From the NCBI RefSeq assembly GCF_001434575.1, contig NZ_AZDA01000017.1, positions 1 through 38,302 on the forward strand: a DNA stretch of 38,302 nucleotides. The letters are read 5' to 3'. The position numbers and the translations under genes are program-made. Under the pieces are notes generated by a model. The model was not told where the DNA came from, did no database searches, and worked only from the letters and a program-made list of their open reading frames with translations. Each line of letters begins with the position of its first letter. The first letter of the stretch is position 1. Source of the stretch: Loigolactobacillus bifermentans DSM 20003. GTDB lineage: Bacteria; Bacillota; Bacilli; Lactobacillales; Lactobacillaceae. Below are positions 14,547-22,453 of this stretch, piece after piece.

Positions 14547-15341
14547 TTAAACTGAAAAATCTGAAGCGATAAAACAAATTTGTCGTTGCTGTTCGGCAAC
14601 TGTTGTCACACAGATTGGTGTTTGATAAGCCTGTGAGAGTTTTTCAGACGTTAAGGTCGTTTGGACTGGCCCAGTTTCAAAGCCACCGACCGTGGTGAAA
14701 AGACTCACGGCTCCCCCTAGCATCAGCGCTAAGTTAGGGTCATGTGTGGTCAGTAAAATACCATAACCCTGTTGTTGCAACTGGTTGATCAGTTTAAGCA
14801 CGCGCACTTGATTGCCTAGATCTAAGGCAGATGTTGGTTCATCTAAAATAATCAAATCAGGCTCTTGCAAAAGGGCACGGGCAATCATGACCAATTGTTG
14901 TTGACCACCGCTTAAGGCGGCGAATGACCGCTGACTAAAAGCTGTTAGCGACAACTGAGCGAGTAATTGCTCACACTGATGTCGGTCCTGCAAGGTTGGC
15001 GTTGCCAACAAGCCTTGATAAGGAGTGCGGCCCAACAGTACGTAATCAAAAACCGTTAACGAAACGTTGGTGGAACTGGCGTTAACCTGTGGGACGAAAG
15101 CCAACTTACGGGCACGTTGCCGTGGCGACAGCTGGTTCAGGTGCTGATCATCTAATGTGATCTGACCTTCATTAGGGGGCTGCACCCCAACGAGGCACTT
15201 GAGCAGCGTCGATTTACCGACGCCATTTGGCCCTAAGATCGTATGGATCTCACCGCTGGCTAACGTTAGGGTGAGGCCCTTAAAAATAGCTTGTTCCGGT
15301 TGATAGTGAAAGCCGAGTTTTTCTGCATGTAAAATGGTCAT
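14547..15341 (-). CDS. ABC transporter ATP-binding protein, BtuD/FecE-like
   Basis: A 264-residue cytosolic ATPase with Walker A GPNGVGKST near residue 35, Q-loop region VPQVNAS, signature LSGGQQQ, Walker B LIILDEPTSALD and the switch TTHD. It energises uptake of the ligand delivered by the binding protein. ATG 15341 overlaps the permease stop as ATGA, the usual coupling arrangement, so the longer upstream start is rejected. A gap of 286 nt separates it from the binding-protein gene and contains the two RNA-like elements. Confidence 0.92.
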   Translation of the reverse strand: MTILHAEKLGFHYQPEQAIFKGLTLTLASGEIHTILGPNGVGKSTLLKCLVGVQPPNEGQITLDDQHLNQLSPRQRARKLAFVPQVNASSTNVSLTVFDYVLLGRTPYQGLLATPTLQDRHQCEQLLAQLSLTAFSQRSFAALSGGQQQLVMIARALLQEPDLIILDEPTSALDLGNQVRVLKLINQLQQQGYGILLTTHDPNLALMLGGAVSLFTTVGGFETGPVQTTLTSEKLSQAYQTPICVTTVAEQQRQICFIASDFSV

Positions 15342-16342
15342 GTAATGTTCACCCGCTTTTTGAAAATCAACCAAACGAATAATGGCGTACCGATAAAGCC
15401 CGTTAAAATGCTAAGTGGAATTTCACCAGTTGAAAGGCTTCGTGCCAGTGTATCGATCAACAAAAGGAAAATTGCGCCTAAAACAGCAGCAAGCGGTAGC
15501 ACTTTGGCTTCATTTTGGCCAATTAACAGACGTGCTGCATGGGGGATTACTAAGCCGATCCAGCCAATGGTCCCACTTAAACAAACCGAACAAGCCGTTA
15601 AAATGGTGGCTAACAAGATCACAAGGGCACGATCCAATTGATAGTGACTCCCCAAGGTGCGAATCTCAGTATCATCTAAAAGCAGCACGTTAAGCCGCCA
15701 GCGAAATGCAATGAGTAGGGCACCACTGATGATCAATGCTGGCAATACGGGGATAAGACTATCCCAAGTGACCTTTTCGAGACTGCCTAATTGCCAGTAG
15801 GTAATGGTTGGTAACTGTTCATCAGGATCGGCCATGTACTTGAAAAGCCCTAAAACGGCTTGCATAAAGCCGCTCATGATGATCCCAGCTAAAACCAATG
15901 TGAGATTCGCTTTCGTATGTAATAACCGTTGAATCAAAACGGCTCCTAAAACGGCTAATAAACCGCCTAATAATGCGAATCCTTGGATCTTAAGGCTAGT
16001 TGCCCCTAATAGAATCGCACCTGCGGCCCCAACCGCAGCCCCGTTGGAAACCCCTAAAAGATCTGGTGAAACTAATGGATTGTGGAACAAGGCTTGAAAA
16101 GCTGTCCCAGAAATCGCTAAACCGGCACCAATCAACATGGCAGCAATGATCCGTGGCAGCCGTAAGTTAAATAAAACATTGGTTGCCAGTGCAGATGGTG
16201 CGGCGGATAAGTGTAAGAGATGACCCAAGAATTGGAGGACGGTGTGTAATGGTAACACGATCCGGCCAGCACTAAGGGCCAATAAAAAGGTAATAATTAA
16301 AAGCAAACTGCTGAAAAACAGCTGCTTTCTTAAAGACTTCAC
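15338..16342 (-). CDS. ABC transporter permease, FecCD/BtuC family
   Basis: A 334-residue polytopic membrane protein with about ten helices; diagnostic stretches are LRLPRIIAAMLIGAGLAISGTAFQALFHNPLVSPDLLGVSNGA (the FecCD signature) split across two helices and the coupling-helix region TIGWIGLVIPHAARLL. It forms the channel for the ATPase and binding protein downstream. ATG 16342 has AAAGGGGG about 8 nt before it. As the first gene of this unit it faces moaE across a 336-nt divergent control region. Confidence 0.92.
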   Translation of the reverse strand: MKSLRKQLFFSSLLLIITFLLALSAGRIVLPLHTVLQFLGHLLHLSAAPSALATNVLFNLRLPRIIAAMLIGAGLAISGTAFQALFHNPLVSPDLLGVSNGAAVGAAGAILLGATSLKIQGFALLGGLLAVLGAVLIQRLLHTKANLTLVLAGIIMSGFMQAVLGLFKYMADPDEQLPTITYWQLGSLEKVTWDSLIPVLPALIISGALLIAFRWRLNVLLLDDTEIRTLGSHYQLDRALVILLATILTACSVCLSGTIGWIGLVIPHAARLLIGQNEAKVLPLAAVLGAIFLLLIDTLARSLSTGEIPLSILTGFIGTPLFVWLIFKKRVNIT

Positions 16343-16678
16343 ATGATAGGCCCCCTTTATTGGTTGCTCTTAGTTTAAAGCAATTTTGTTGAAAAATAAA
16401 ATTGCCACTTTATTTGAGTACTCAATGGCTCTCTCAACCGTTTTCAGTATAACAAACGGTCGCAGCCCATAAACATCCTAGCAATCCCCTAAAAGCACCT
16501 AAATTTTTTTTAGGTTTTCGTGTGAAAAATGACGATTTTGTTATGAAAACACGAATTCAATAGAGGAATACCCTAAAAAATAATAAGGGAATTAACTAAT
16601 ATCAAATGAACTTGATGTTTGGCATACTAAAGGTAGTTTAAGCGGATACAAGCCGTATTCAGAAAGTGAGGCAGTCAC
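16343..16678. promoter_or_regulatory. Divergent control region between the ABC transporter and moaE
   Basis: It contains several ordered signals. For the transporter (- strand): TATACT at 16446-16451 as -10 box and a perfect 12-bp palindrome TTGAGTACTCAA at 16414-16425, just downstream of the predicted start. For moaE (+ strand): CATACT at 16623-16628 as -10 box and an inverted repeat ATCAA-N6-TTGAT at 16601-16616. In between are CCCTA/AGGG half-sites (ATACCCTAAA at 16568-16577 and ATAAGGGAAT near 16587) and an imperfect inverted repeat TTCGTGT/ACACGAA (16517-16555). Neither promoter has a good -35 box, in keeping with activator control. Confidence 0.5.
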
Positions 16679-17098
16679 ATGCATTATGTTGCAATTTCGG
16701 ATAAACCCTTAGATGTTCATGCGCTTTATCAAAAACTCAAAGATCCAGCTTTTGGTGGAATCGTGGTTTTCTCTGGCACTGTACGCCAGTGGACCGATGA
16801 GATTGAGACAGAATCGTTGGAATATACAGCTTATGAGCCAATGGCGGTCAAAGAATTAACCAAATTAGCTGAAGAAGTTGAAGCGAAAGGGGCCCGAGTT
16901 GTGATGGTGCATCGTGTTGGTCATTTAAAGTTAGCAGACGAGGCTGTTTTTGTAGGGGTAGCGGCCCCACATCGTGGCGAGGCTTTTGAATGGTGTGAAT
17001 ACTTAATTGATACGCTTAAACAACGGGTGCCAGTATGGAAGAAAGAATACGATACCGATAAAGTTCGGTGGGGAGGACCAACGGAAAATGGAAATTAA
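16679..17098 (+). CDS. moaE: Molybdopterin synthase catalytic (large) subunit
   Basis: With MoaD it inserts two sulfurs into cyclic pyranopterin monophosphate to form molybdopterin. The 139-residue protein shows GGIVVFSGTVR near residues 26-36, EYTAYEPMA, VGVAAPHRGEAFEWCEYLID and VPVWKKE, with Lys114 and Lys121 matching the conserved catalytic lysines. The ATG is preceded by GTGAGG. It is first in moaE-moaD-moaA-narK and overlaps moaD by 11 nt. Confidence 0.96.
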   Translation: MHYVAISDKPLDVHALYQKLKDPAFGGIVVFSGTVRQWTDEIETESLEYTAYEPMAVKELTKLAEEVEAKGARVVMVHRVGHLKLADEAVFVGVAAPHRGEAFEWCEYLIDTLKQRVPVWKKEYDTDKVRWGGPTENGN

Positions 17099-17330
17099 AT
17101 TATTTGCTTTTTTAGCAGATCAGCTTGGTGAACAAATTACGGTGGCTCTCGATGAACCAGTTACTGCCCAACAGATTTTAACAACCGTACGGGAACAGTA
17201 TCCAAAGGTGAGTAGTGCCTTAAAGGATGCAACTGTGGCCATCAATCAAACCTTTGTGACCGATGACCAATCGTTTCAACTTGCAGCAATTCATGAAATT
17301 GCCTTGATCCCACCAGTGAGTGGCGGTTAA
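17088..17330 (+). CDS. moaD: Molybdopterin synthase sulfur-carrier (small) subunit
   Basis: An 80-residue ubiquitin-fold protein ending in PPVSGG, whose C-terminal glycine is adenylated by MoeB and converted to a thiocarboxylate. Start ATG 17088 lies inside the end of moaE and has GGGAGG about 11 nt upstream; the upstream open frame is not coding. Its partners MoaE (adjacent) and MoeB (30499-31536) are both in the window. Confidence 0.95.
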   Translation: MEIKLFAFLADQLGEQITVALDEPVTAQQILTTVREQYPKVSSALKDATVAINQTFVTDDQSFQLAAIHEIALIPPVSGG

Positions 17331-17360
17331 AGGCTTCAATATAGATAGGAGTGGCTTACA

Positions 17361-18356
17361 ATGGCGAAATTATATGATCACTATGATCGTTTACATAACT
17401 ATATTCGAATCTCAATTACAGATCGGTGTCCCTTACGGTGTGTTTACTGCATGCCAAAAGAAGGCTTACCATTTTTCCCAAGCGAACGGGTTTTATCGCA
17501 AGATGAGATCGTGCAAATGGTGCAAAATTTTGCTGATCTAGGGATTACGAAAGTGCGTTTAACAGGCGGTGAACCTTTATTACGGAGTGATGTTGTCGAT
17601 ATTGTGCGGCGTATTCGTGCAATTCCTGAAATTGATGATATTTCAGCGACGACAAACGGTTTGTATTTAGCACGTAAAGGGGCAGATTTAAAAGCAGCCG
17701 GGCTTGATCGTTTGAATATTAGTTTGGATACATTCAAACCAGACCGCTATAAAAAAATCACCCGTGGTGGTAATATTAAACAAGTATTAGACGGGATTCA
17801 AACGGCAAGCGATCTTGGTTTCTTGATTAAATTAAACGTTGTCTTGATCAAAGGTCAAAACGATGGTGAGATTTTAGACTTCTTAAATTATACCCGCGAT
17901 CACAATGTTAATGTGCGCTTTATTGAATTTATGCCAATCGGTAATTCTCAGGCCACTTGGCAGAAAGAATATGTCGGGTTAAAAAGTGTCTTTGATGTTT
18001 GTGCTGAAAATCAGATTGATTATGCACCGATTCAGTTCCGGGGCAATGGGCCTTCGGAAAATTATCAGATCAAAGGGGCCAAAGGCAGTTTTGGTTTGAT
18101 CCATCCAATCAGTAATCGTTTTTGTGAAACTTGCAATCGTTTACGAATCACAGCCGATGGTTATGTGAAAGCTTGTTTATATTGGGATGAAGAAATCAAT
18201 ATTCGTGAAGCTATTCCTGATCCTGTTGAATTTCAACGCTTGATCCAGAAGGCACTGGATAATAAACCGTTAAATCATGAAATGGCTCTTGCCGATGCCG
18301 ATAAAGTGATTGAAAAAGCACCGACTTGGCGGCATATGAGTCAAATAGGAGGGTAA
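17361..18356 (+). CDS. moaA: GTP 3',8-cyclase
   Basis: Radical SAM enzyme for the first step of molybdenum cofactor synthesis, the rearrangement of GTP. The 331-residue protein has the SAM-cluster motif Cys23-x3-Cys27-x2-Cys30, TGGEPLL, and the second cluster motif in [23 protein letters not shown]. It ends in GG, as expected for activity of MoaA. The start has TAGGAG about 9 nt upstream. Activity of an enzyme with two oxygen-sensitive clusters fits the anaerobic role of the locus. MoaC is encoded on the other strand at 27813-28298. Confidence 0.97.
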   Translation: MAKLYDHYDRLHNYIRISITDRCPLRCVYCMPKEGLPFFPSERVLSQDEIVQMVQNFADLGITKVRLTGGEPLLRSDVVDIVRRIRAIPEIDDISATTNGLYLARKGADLKAAGLDRLNISLDTFKPDRYKKITRGGNIKQVLDGIQTASDLGFLIKLNVVLIKGQNDGEILDFLNYTRDHNVNVRFIEFMPIGNSQATWQKEYVGLKSVFDVCAENQIDYAPIQFRGNGPSENYQIKGAKGSFGLIHPISNRFCETCNRLRITADGYVKACLYWDEEINIREAIPDPVEFQRLIQKALDNKPLNHEMALADADKVIEKAPTWRHMSQIGG

Positions 18357-18361
18357 TCAGT

Positions 18362-19549
18362 ATGGCAGTATCAAGTGATTCGCACAGTCGTTTTAACGCA
18401 ACGATGGCGCTGATCATGGGGACACTTGCAATGATGGGCTGTTTTATGGCTTGGTCAAGTTTTGCACCATTAGCAGCTTCAATTGCAAAAACATTCTCAT
18501 TGTCAGTTTCACAGCGGACCTTATTGTTAGCAACACCGGTTTTATTAGGGTCGATCTTACGAATTCCAGTTGGGATCCTTAGCGATCGTTACGGTGGTAA
18601 AAAGGTTTATATTATTTTAATGCTATTTGTTTTAATTCCGTTATTCTTAGTACCGCGGGTGCATTCATTTGGCATGTTATTGTTTGTTTCACTATTGCTT
18701 GGCATGAGTGGGACATCCTTTGCCGTTGGGATCTCTTACGTTTCAGTGTGGTTTCCACCAGAACGTCAAGGTTTGGTTTTAGGGATCGCCAGCTTAGGGA
18801 ACTTAGGGAATGCCATTTCAGCCTTGACATTACCACGGATCGCACAACATTGGGATTTTACAGCTGTTTATAATTTCTTGATCGGCGTGCTACTGGTTTT
18901 GATCGTGATCTTTGCAATTTTTTGTAAAGAAATGCCCGTCAATAAGGATAAGTCCTTTAAGGATTCTTTATCCGTTGCGAAAGATGTTAACACTTGGTAC
19001 TTGTCATTATTTTATGCCTTAACGTTTGGTTTATTTATGTCTTTCAGTAACTTAGCGCCAACGATGTTGGGAACGCTGTTCAAAATGACGCCAGTCGATG
19101 CTGGGTTATGGGCAGCCGCTTTCGGTGCGATGTGTACCATTGTTCGTCCTGTTGGGGGTGTGTTATCTGATAAGCTACGGCCAATGGCACTGTTACAATG
19201 GGTTTTGATTGCAATCGGTATCTTTGCCCTTGAATTAAGTGGTACATTAAGTATGCAATTGCTATTTGAAATTGGCTTAGTCTTAATTGGTATTTTTGCT
19301 GGTTTAGGGAATGGTATTATTTTTAAAATGGTACCTTATGTTTCTAAAGGCAATACAGGGGCGGTTACAGGCTTTGTTGGCGCAATTGGTGGTTTAGGCG
19401 GGTACTTCCCACCGATTTTGCTAGGCGTATTGAAACAAGCAACAGGAAGCTATGCAGTCGGTTTGATTTTATTGGCAATTTTCGCGGTTATTTGCTGGAT
19501 CGTGTTATGGCGTAATTTTATTCGCGGCGGTTCACATATCGTGCAATAA
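18362..19549 (+). CDS. narK: Nitrate/nitrite transporter, MFS
   Basis: A 395-residue protein with twelve membrane helices of the nitrate/nitrite porter family, bringing nitrate in and/or nitrite out for NarGHI, whose active site faces the cytosol. Diagnostic stretches are GILSDRYGGKKV between helices 2 and 3 and the two Gly-rich nitrate signatures, ASLGNLGNAISAL and FVGAIGGLGGYFPP. ATG 18362 follows AGGAGGG at 8 nt; an in-frame start inside moaA is unnecessary. It closes the moaEDA-narK operon and is followed by a strong terminator. Confidence 0.95.
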   Translation: MAVSSDSHSRFNATMALIMGTLAMMGCFMAWSSFAPLAASIAKTFSLSVSQRTLLLATPVLLGSILRIPVGILSDRYGGKKVYIILMLFVLIPLFLVPRVHSFGMLLFVSLLLGMSGTSFAVGISYVSVWFPPERQGLVLGIASLGNLGNAISALTLPRIAQHWDFTAVYNFLIGVLLVLIVIFAIFCKEMPVNKDKSFKDSLSVAKDVNTWYLSLFYALTFGLFMSFSNLAPTMLGTLFKMTPVDAGLWAAAFGAMCTIVRPVGGVLSDKLRPMALLQWVLIAIGIFALELSGTLSMQLLFEIGLVLIGIFAGLGNGIIFKMVPYVSKGNTGAVTGFVGAIGGLGGYFPPILLGVLKQATGSYAVGLILLAIFAVICWIVLWRNFIRGGSHIVQ

Positions 19550-19561
19550 TGCTATGTTTTT

Positions 19562-19606
19562 AAAAATCCGTTTTAGACTGATCGAATCAGTTTAAAACGG
19601 ATTTTT
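19562..19606. terminator. Intrinsic terminator of narK
   Basis: AAAAATCCGTTTTAGACTGA pairs almost perfectly with the arm ending TTTAAAACGGATTTTT; A- and T-runs on either side allow bidirectional activity. Confidence 0.9.
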
Positions 19607-19633
19607 GTGCCATCACATCAAATTTTTTAGCAG

Positions 19634-19662
19634 TTGACCAAAAAAATATTTTTTAGTATACT
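19634..19662 (+). promoter_or_regulatory. Strong promoter of the intergenic small RNA
   Basis: TTGACC (19634-19639) and TATACT (19657-19662) are exactly 17 nt apart, the best promoter match in the window. No coding gene lies downstream on this strand before a terminator. Confidence 0.8.
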
Positions 19663-19668
19663 TGGTTT

Positions 19669-19732
19669 AAGGTATTTTTGAGTTGGATGAATATCCAAGG
19701 CGGCTTAGCTGGTGACTGGGCCGTTTTTTTTT
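19669..19732 (+). ncRNA. Candidate small RNA
   Basis: From a predicted start near 19669 the transcript would be about 64 nt. It contains a perfect hairpin TTGGAT-GAAT-ATCCAA (19683-19698) followed by a 12-bp terminator stem AAGGCGGCTTAG / CTGGGCCGTTTT with a 7-nt loop and a T9 tail. The next gene is on the opposite strand, so this is not a leader. A 15-codon frame starting at the ATG at 19688 exists but runs through the terminator and lacks a ribosome binding site, so I favour RNA. Confidence 0.6.
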
Positions 19733-19736
19733 GACC

Positions 19737-19775
19737 AAAAAAGGGCGCTTCCCTCTGCAAGGGAAGCGTCCTTTT
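19737..19775 (-). terminator. Terminator of the menE-ending operon
   Basis: GGCGCTTCCC and GGGAAGCGTCC pair around a short loop, flanked by A6 and T4. It lies directly after the menE stop on the - strand. Confidence 0.85.
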
Positions 19776-19777
19776 CA

Positions 19778-21208
19778 CTATAATGGTTGTTGTTGAAATT
19801 GAGGTTCTGCTAAACGATGTCGTTGAATTTTACCACTGGCAGTTCTTGGGAAATGAGGGACTTGGTAAAAGTGCACCGGTACTTTGTAGTGGGCTAAATG
19901 TTGACGTCCGTAGGCTTGTAATGTAGCGTGATCAGGCAACCCATCGCCTTGCAAAAAGGCAATGGGGACCGCACCCCAATGGGCATCAGCCTGGTGACTG
20001 ACGACAAGATTAATTTGTGGCCACTGTTGTTGATAAACGGCTTCAATTTCAGCAGGAAAAATATTTTCGCCACCGGAGATGAACATGTCACCTTGACGGC
20101 CTTTAATGAATAAAAAGCCATCTGCATCAAGCCAACCAATATCACCGGTTTTAAACCAGCCGTCGGTGCGGCTAGCAGCCGTTTTAAGCGGCTGTTGCCA
20201 GTAACCTGGGGAAAGATTAGGGGCTTTGATCAAAACTTCCTGTGTGGCCGAATCAAGACGGAGTTGCACAGGAAAAAGGGGTTTGCCAACTGAACCAATT
20301 TTATGTGGGGCATCCGCAAAGTTTAACGCCACGACTTGGGAAGCTGTTTCTGTCATACCATAAGACTGAATCACCGGTAAGTGGCGCTGCTGACAAACGG
20401 TTAGTGTTGGGCAATCAATCGGGCCACCACCTAGGAGAAAACAGCGAAAAGCAGGGTGGTAATCCTGCCACGGCGTGCTAGCCAGTAACGCCTTTAGCAT
20501 GGTTGGGACCACCGACATGATCGTAATGGGCTGGGTTCGCAGCCAATGGGTGATCACAGGAGCCTCAAAATGGTCCACCAACGTGACGGTCATCCCATAA
20601 ATCAAGCCCCGCATCATGATTGAAAAACCACTAATATGAAATAAAGGCACGGCACACAGCCAATTGTCTTGCGCTGCAAGTCCTAAATTCAATGCGGAGC
20701 CCATGGCTGAATAAAAGTGGTTTTGAAAGGTTTGTAACACGCCTTTAGGACGACCAGTGGTGCCAGAAGTATACATGATCGTGGTGACTTTTTCAGGCGT
20801 GAATTCAGCAACTAGAGACGCAGGGCGACAAGGTTGCTGCGCTAATTGCGTAAAGGTCAGCTGTTGGACGGTGGGGTCAAGTTGTGACAAGTGCAATTCA
20901 GGCGCGACCAAACAAAGCGCCACTTGCGCGTCTGCTAATTGCAAAACGAGCTCAGTGGCGGCTAAGCGGCGATTTAACAAGACTAAGGTGCAGTCTAATT
21001 GTTGTAATGCTAAAATGATTTCATAACCTGCAATGGTGTTAGGGGTTAAAACGGCGATGCGTTGACCAGCGTTGACGAGTGTTGTTAAATGGTCACACCA
21101 ACCTTGGACGTCAGCACCTAATTCGGCAAACGTTAATTGACGGTTAGCCGTTTGTAAGGCCAAGTGGTGCGGGGCCAATTGAATTTGTTTTTGTAACCAG
21201 TTTTCCAT
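19778..21208 (-). CDS. menE: o-Succinylbenzoate-CoA ligase
   Basis: Acyl-adenylating enzyme that activates o-succinylbenzoate as its CoA thioester for MenB. The 476-residue protein has the AMP-binding loop TIMYTSGTTGRPKG, the QSYGMTETAS motif, GWFKTGDIGWLD, KGRQGDMFISGGENIFPAEIE and the C-terminal catalytic lysine context PRTASGKIQR. It starts 11 nt after the menB stop and is the last gene of the operon. General acyl-CoA synthetases look alike; adjacency to menB supports the MenE call. Confidence 0.92.
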   Translation of the reverse strand: MENWLQKQIQLAPHHLALQTANRQLTFAELGADVQGWCDHLTTLVNAGQRIAVLTPNTIAGYEIILALQQLDCTLVLLNRRLAATELVLQLADAQVALCLVAPELHLSQLDPTVQQLTFTQLAQQPCRPASLVAEFTPEKVTTIMYTSGTTGRPKGVLQTFQNHFYSAMGSALNLGLAAQDNWLCAVPLFHISGFSIMMRGLIYGMTVTLVDHFEAPVITHWLRTQPITIMSVVPTMLKALLASTPWQDYHPAFRCFLLGGGPIDCPTLTVCQQRHLPVIQSYGMTETASQVVALNFADAPHKIGSVGKPLFPVQLRLDSATQEVLIKAPNLSPGYWQQPLKTAASRTDGWFKTGDIGWLDADGFLFIKGRQGDMFISGGENIFPAEIEAVYQQQWPQINLVVSHQADAHWGAVPIAFLQGDGLPDHATLQAYGRQHLAHYKVPVHFYQVPHFPRTASGKIQRHRLAEPQFQQQPL

Positions 21209-21219
21209 GTGACCGTGTC

Positions 21220-22041
21220 CTAAGGGAAAGTGGGGAACTGACCAAAATCAGGTTTGCGCTTTTCGTTAAAGGCGTCACGACCTTCTTTGCCTTCATCTGT
21301 CGTGTAAAACAGCATTGTCGCATCACCACCGAATTGTTGTAAGCCAGCCAGGCCATCTGTATCAGCATTCATAGCCGCCTTAATAAAGCGTAAAGCAGTT
21401 GGCGATTTTTGTAAGATCTCGTCGCACCATTCTAAGGTGACAGTTTCAACATCGGCTAACGGAACGACTTTGTTGATCCAGTTCATTTGATAAGCTTCTT
21501 CAGCGGAGTAGAAGTGGTTTAAGAACCAAACTTCTTTGGCCCGCTTATGGCCAATGACGCGGGCCAGGTAGCCGGAACCATAACCAGCATCAAAACTCCC
21601 TACTTTAGGGCCAGTTTGACCAAATTTAGCGTTATCGGCTGCAATTGTTAAATCGCAAACCAGTTGTAAAATGTTACCGCCCCCAACAGACCAACCTTTC
21701 ACCATGGCGATCACTGGCTTAGGGATAATGCGAATTAAATGTTGGAGATCCAAGACGTTTAAACGTGCAATGTGATCTGGTCCAACGTAACCACCGTTAC
21801 CACGCACACCTTGGTCACCGCCGGAAGAAAAGGCCTTGTCACCGGCACCAGTCAAAATAATCACGCCAATTGAATTGTCATCCCGACAAATGGTAAAGGC
21901 TTCGATCATTTCTGAAACGGTGACGGGGGTGAACGCATTGTGCCGTTCAGGGCGGTTCATCGTAATTTTAGCAATTTTGCCGGTTCGTTCAAAAATAATT
22001 TCCTGAAAAGGTTTAACGGTTTTCCAAGTGGGTTCTGACAT
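21220..22041 (-). CDS. menB: 1,4-dihydroxy-2-naphthoyl-CoA synthase
   Basis: Crotonase-fold enzyme closing the second ring of the naphthoquinone. The 273-residue length is exactly typical. Visible motifs are [47 protein letters not shown] and [10 protein letters not shown], all diagnostic for MenB among crotonases. ATG 22041 follows AAAGGAG at 9 nt; the longer frame upstream overlaps the divergent menI start and is rejected. Confidence 0.96.
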   Translation of the reverse strand: MSEPTWKTVKPFQEIIFERTGKIAKITMNRPERHNAFTPVTVSEMIEAFTICRDDNSIGVIILTGAGDKAFSSGGDQGVRGNGGYVGPDHIARLNVLDLQHLIRIIPKPVIAMVKGWSVGGGNILQLVCDLTIAADNAKFGQTGPKVGSFDAGYGSGYLARVIGHKRAKEVWFLNHFYSAEEAYQMNWINKVVPLADVETVTLEWCDEILQKSPTALRFIKAAMNADTDGLAGLQQFGGDATMLFYTTDEGKEGRDAFNEKRKPDFGQFPTFP

Positions 22042-22084
22042 TTTTAGACACTCCTTTAAAAATAAATTGAAAGTAGGGATTTTT

Positions 22085-22453
22085 ATGGATCTTTTAACGT
22101 ATTTAGGCATCACGACTGAAGCTGTTTCTCCAGAACAGGTGCAGTTAAAGCTAGCCGTACAGCCTCAGGTACAGCAGCCGTATGGCTTATTACATGGGGG
22201 CATTAACGCTGTATTAGCTGAAACGGCCGCTAGTTTAGGCGCCAATGCTAGTTTAAAAAAACCGCAAGTTGCGGTTGGTGTTGCAGTTGAAACGCATCAT
22301 TTAAGTGCCGTCACGGCAGGAACGTTGTGGACAGTGGCCACCCCAATTCGGTTAGGGCATCAGTTACAAGTATGGCAAGCAAAAACTTATCAAACCCCTG
22401 GCCAGTGGACCAGTGTCAGCACAGTGACACTTAAGGTACAAACACTTAGCTAA
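22085..22453 (+). CDS. menI: Hotdog-fold thioesterase, probably DHNA-CoA thioesterase
   Basis: A 122-residue PaaI-type hotdog protein with the core [20 protein letters not shown] and the catalytic-type residue in the HGG...E region, [13 protein letters not shown] and [13 protein letters not shown]. Hydrolysis of DHNA-CoA to DHNA is the step between MenB and MenA, and the gene is embedded between menB and the polyprenyl synthase, so MenI is the likely role; other hotdog substrates are possible. It is the only + strand gene in this stretch. Its start is only 43 nt from the divergent menB start, and its last 8 bases overlap the 3' end of the convergent prenyl synthase gene. Confidence 0.8.
   Translation: MDLLTYLGITTEAVSPEQVQLKLAVQPQVQQPYGLLHGGINAVLAETAASLGANASLKKPQVAVGVAVETHHLSAVTAGTLWTVATPIRLGHQLQVWQAKTYQTPGQWTSVSTVTLKVQTLS

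Noticed and set aside
16430-16450. CcpA (cre) site upstream of the transporter gene
   Set aside because: TGAAAACGGTTGAG matches only the first part of the cre consensus and fails at the last three positions.
19688-19735. A 15-codon peptide gene (starting MNIQGGLAG) in the candidate small RNA
   Set aside because: It lacks a ribosome binding site and reads through the terminator stem and T-run.
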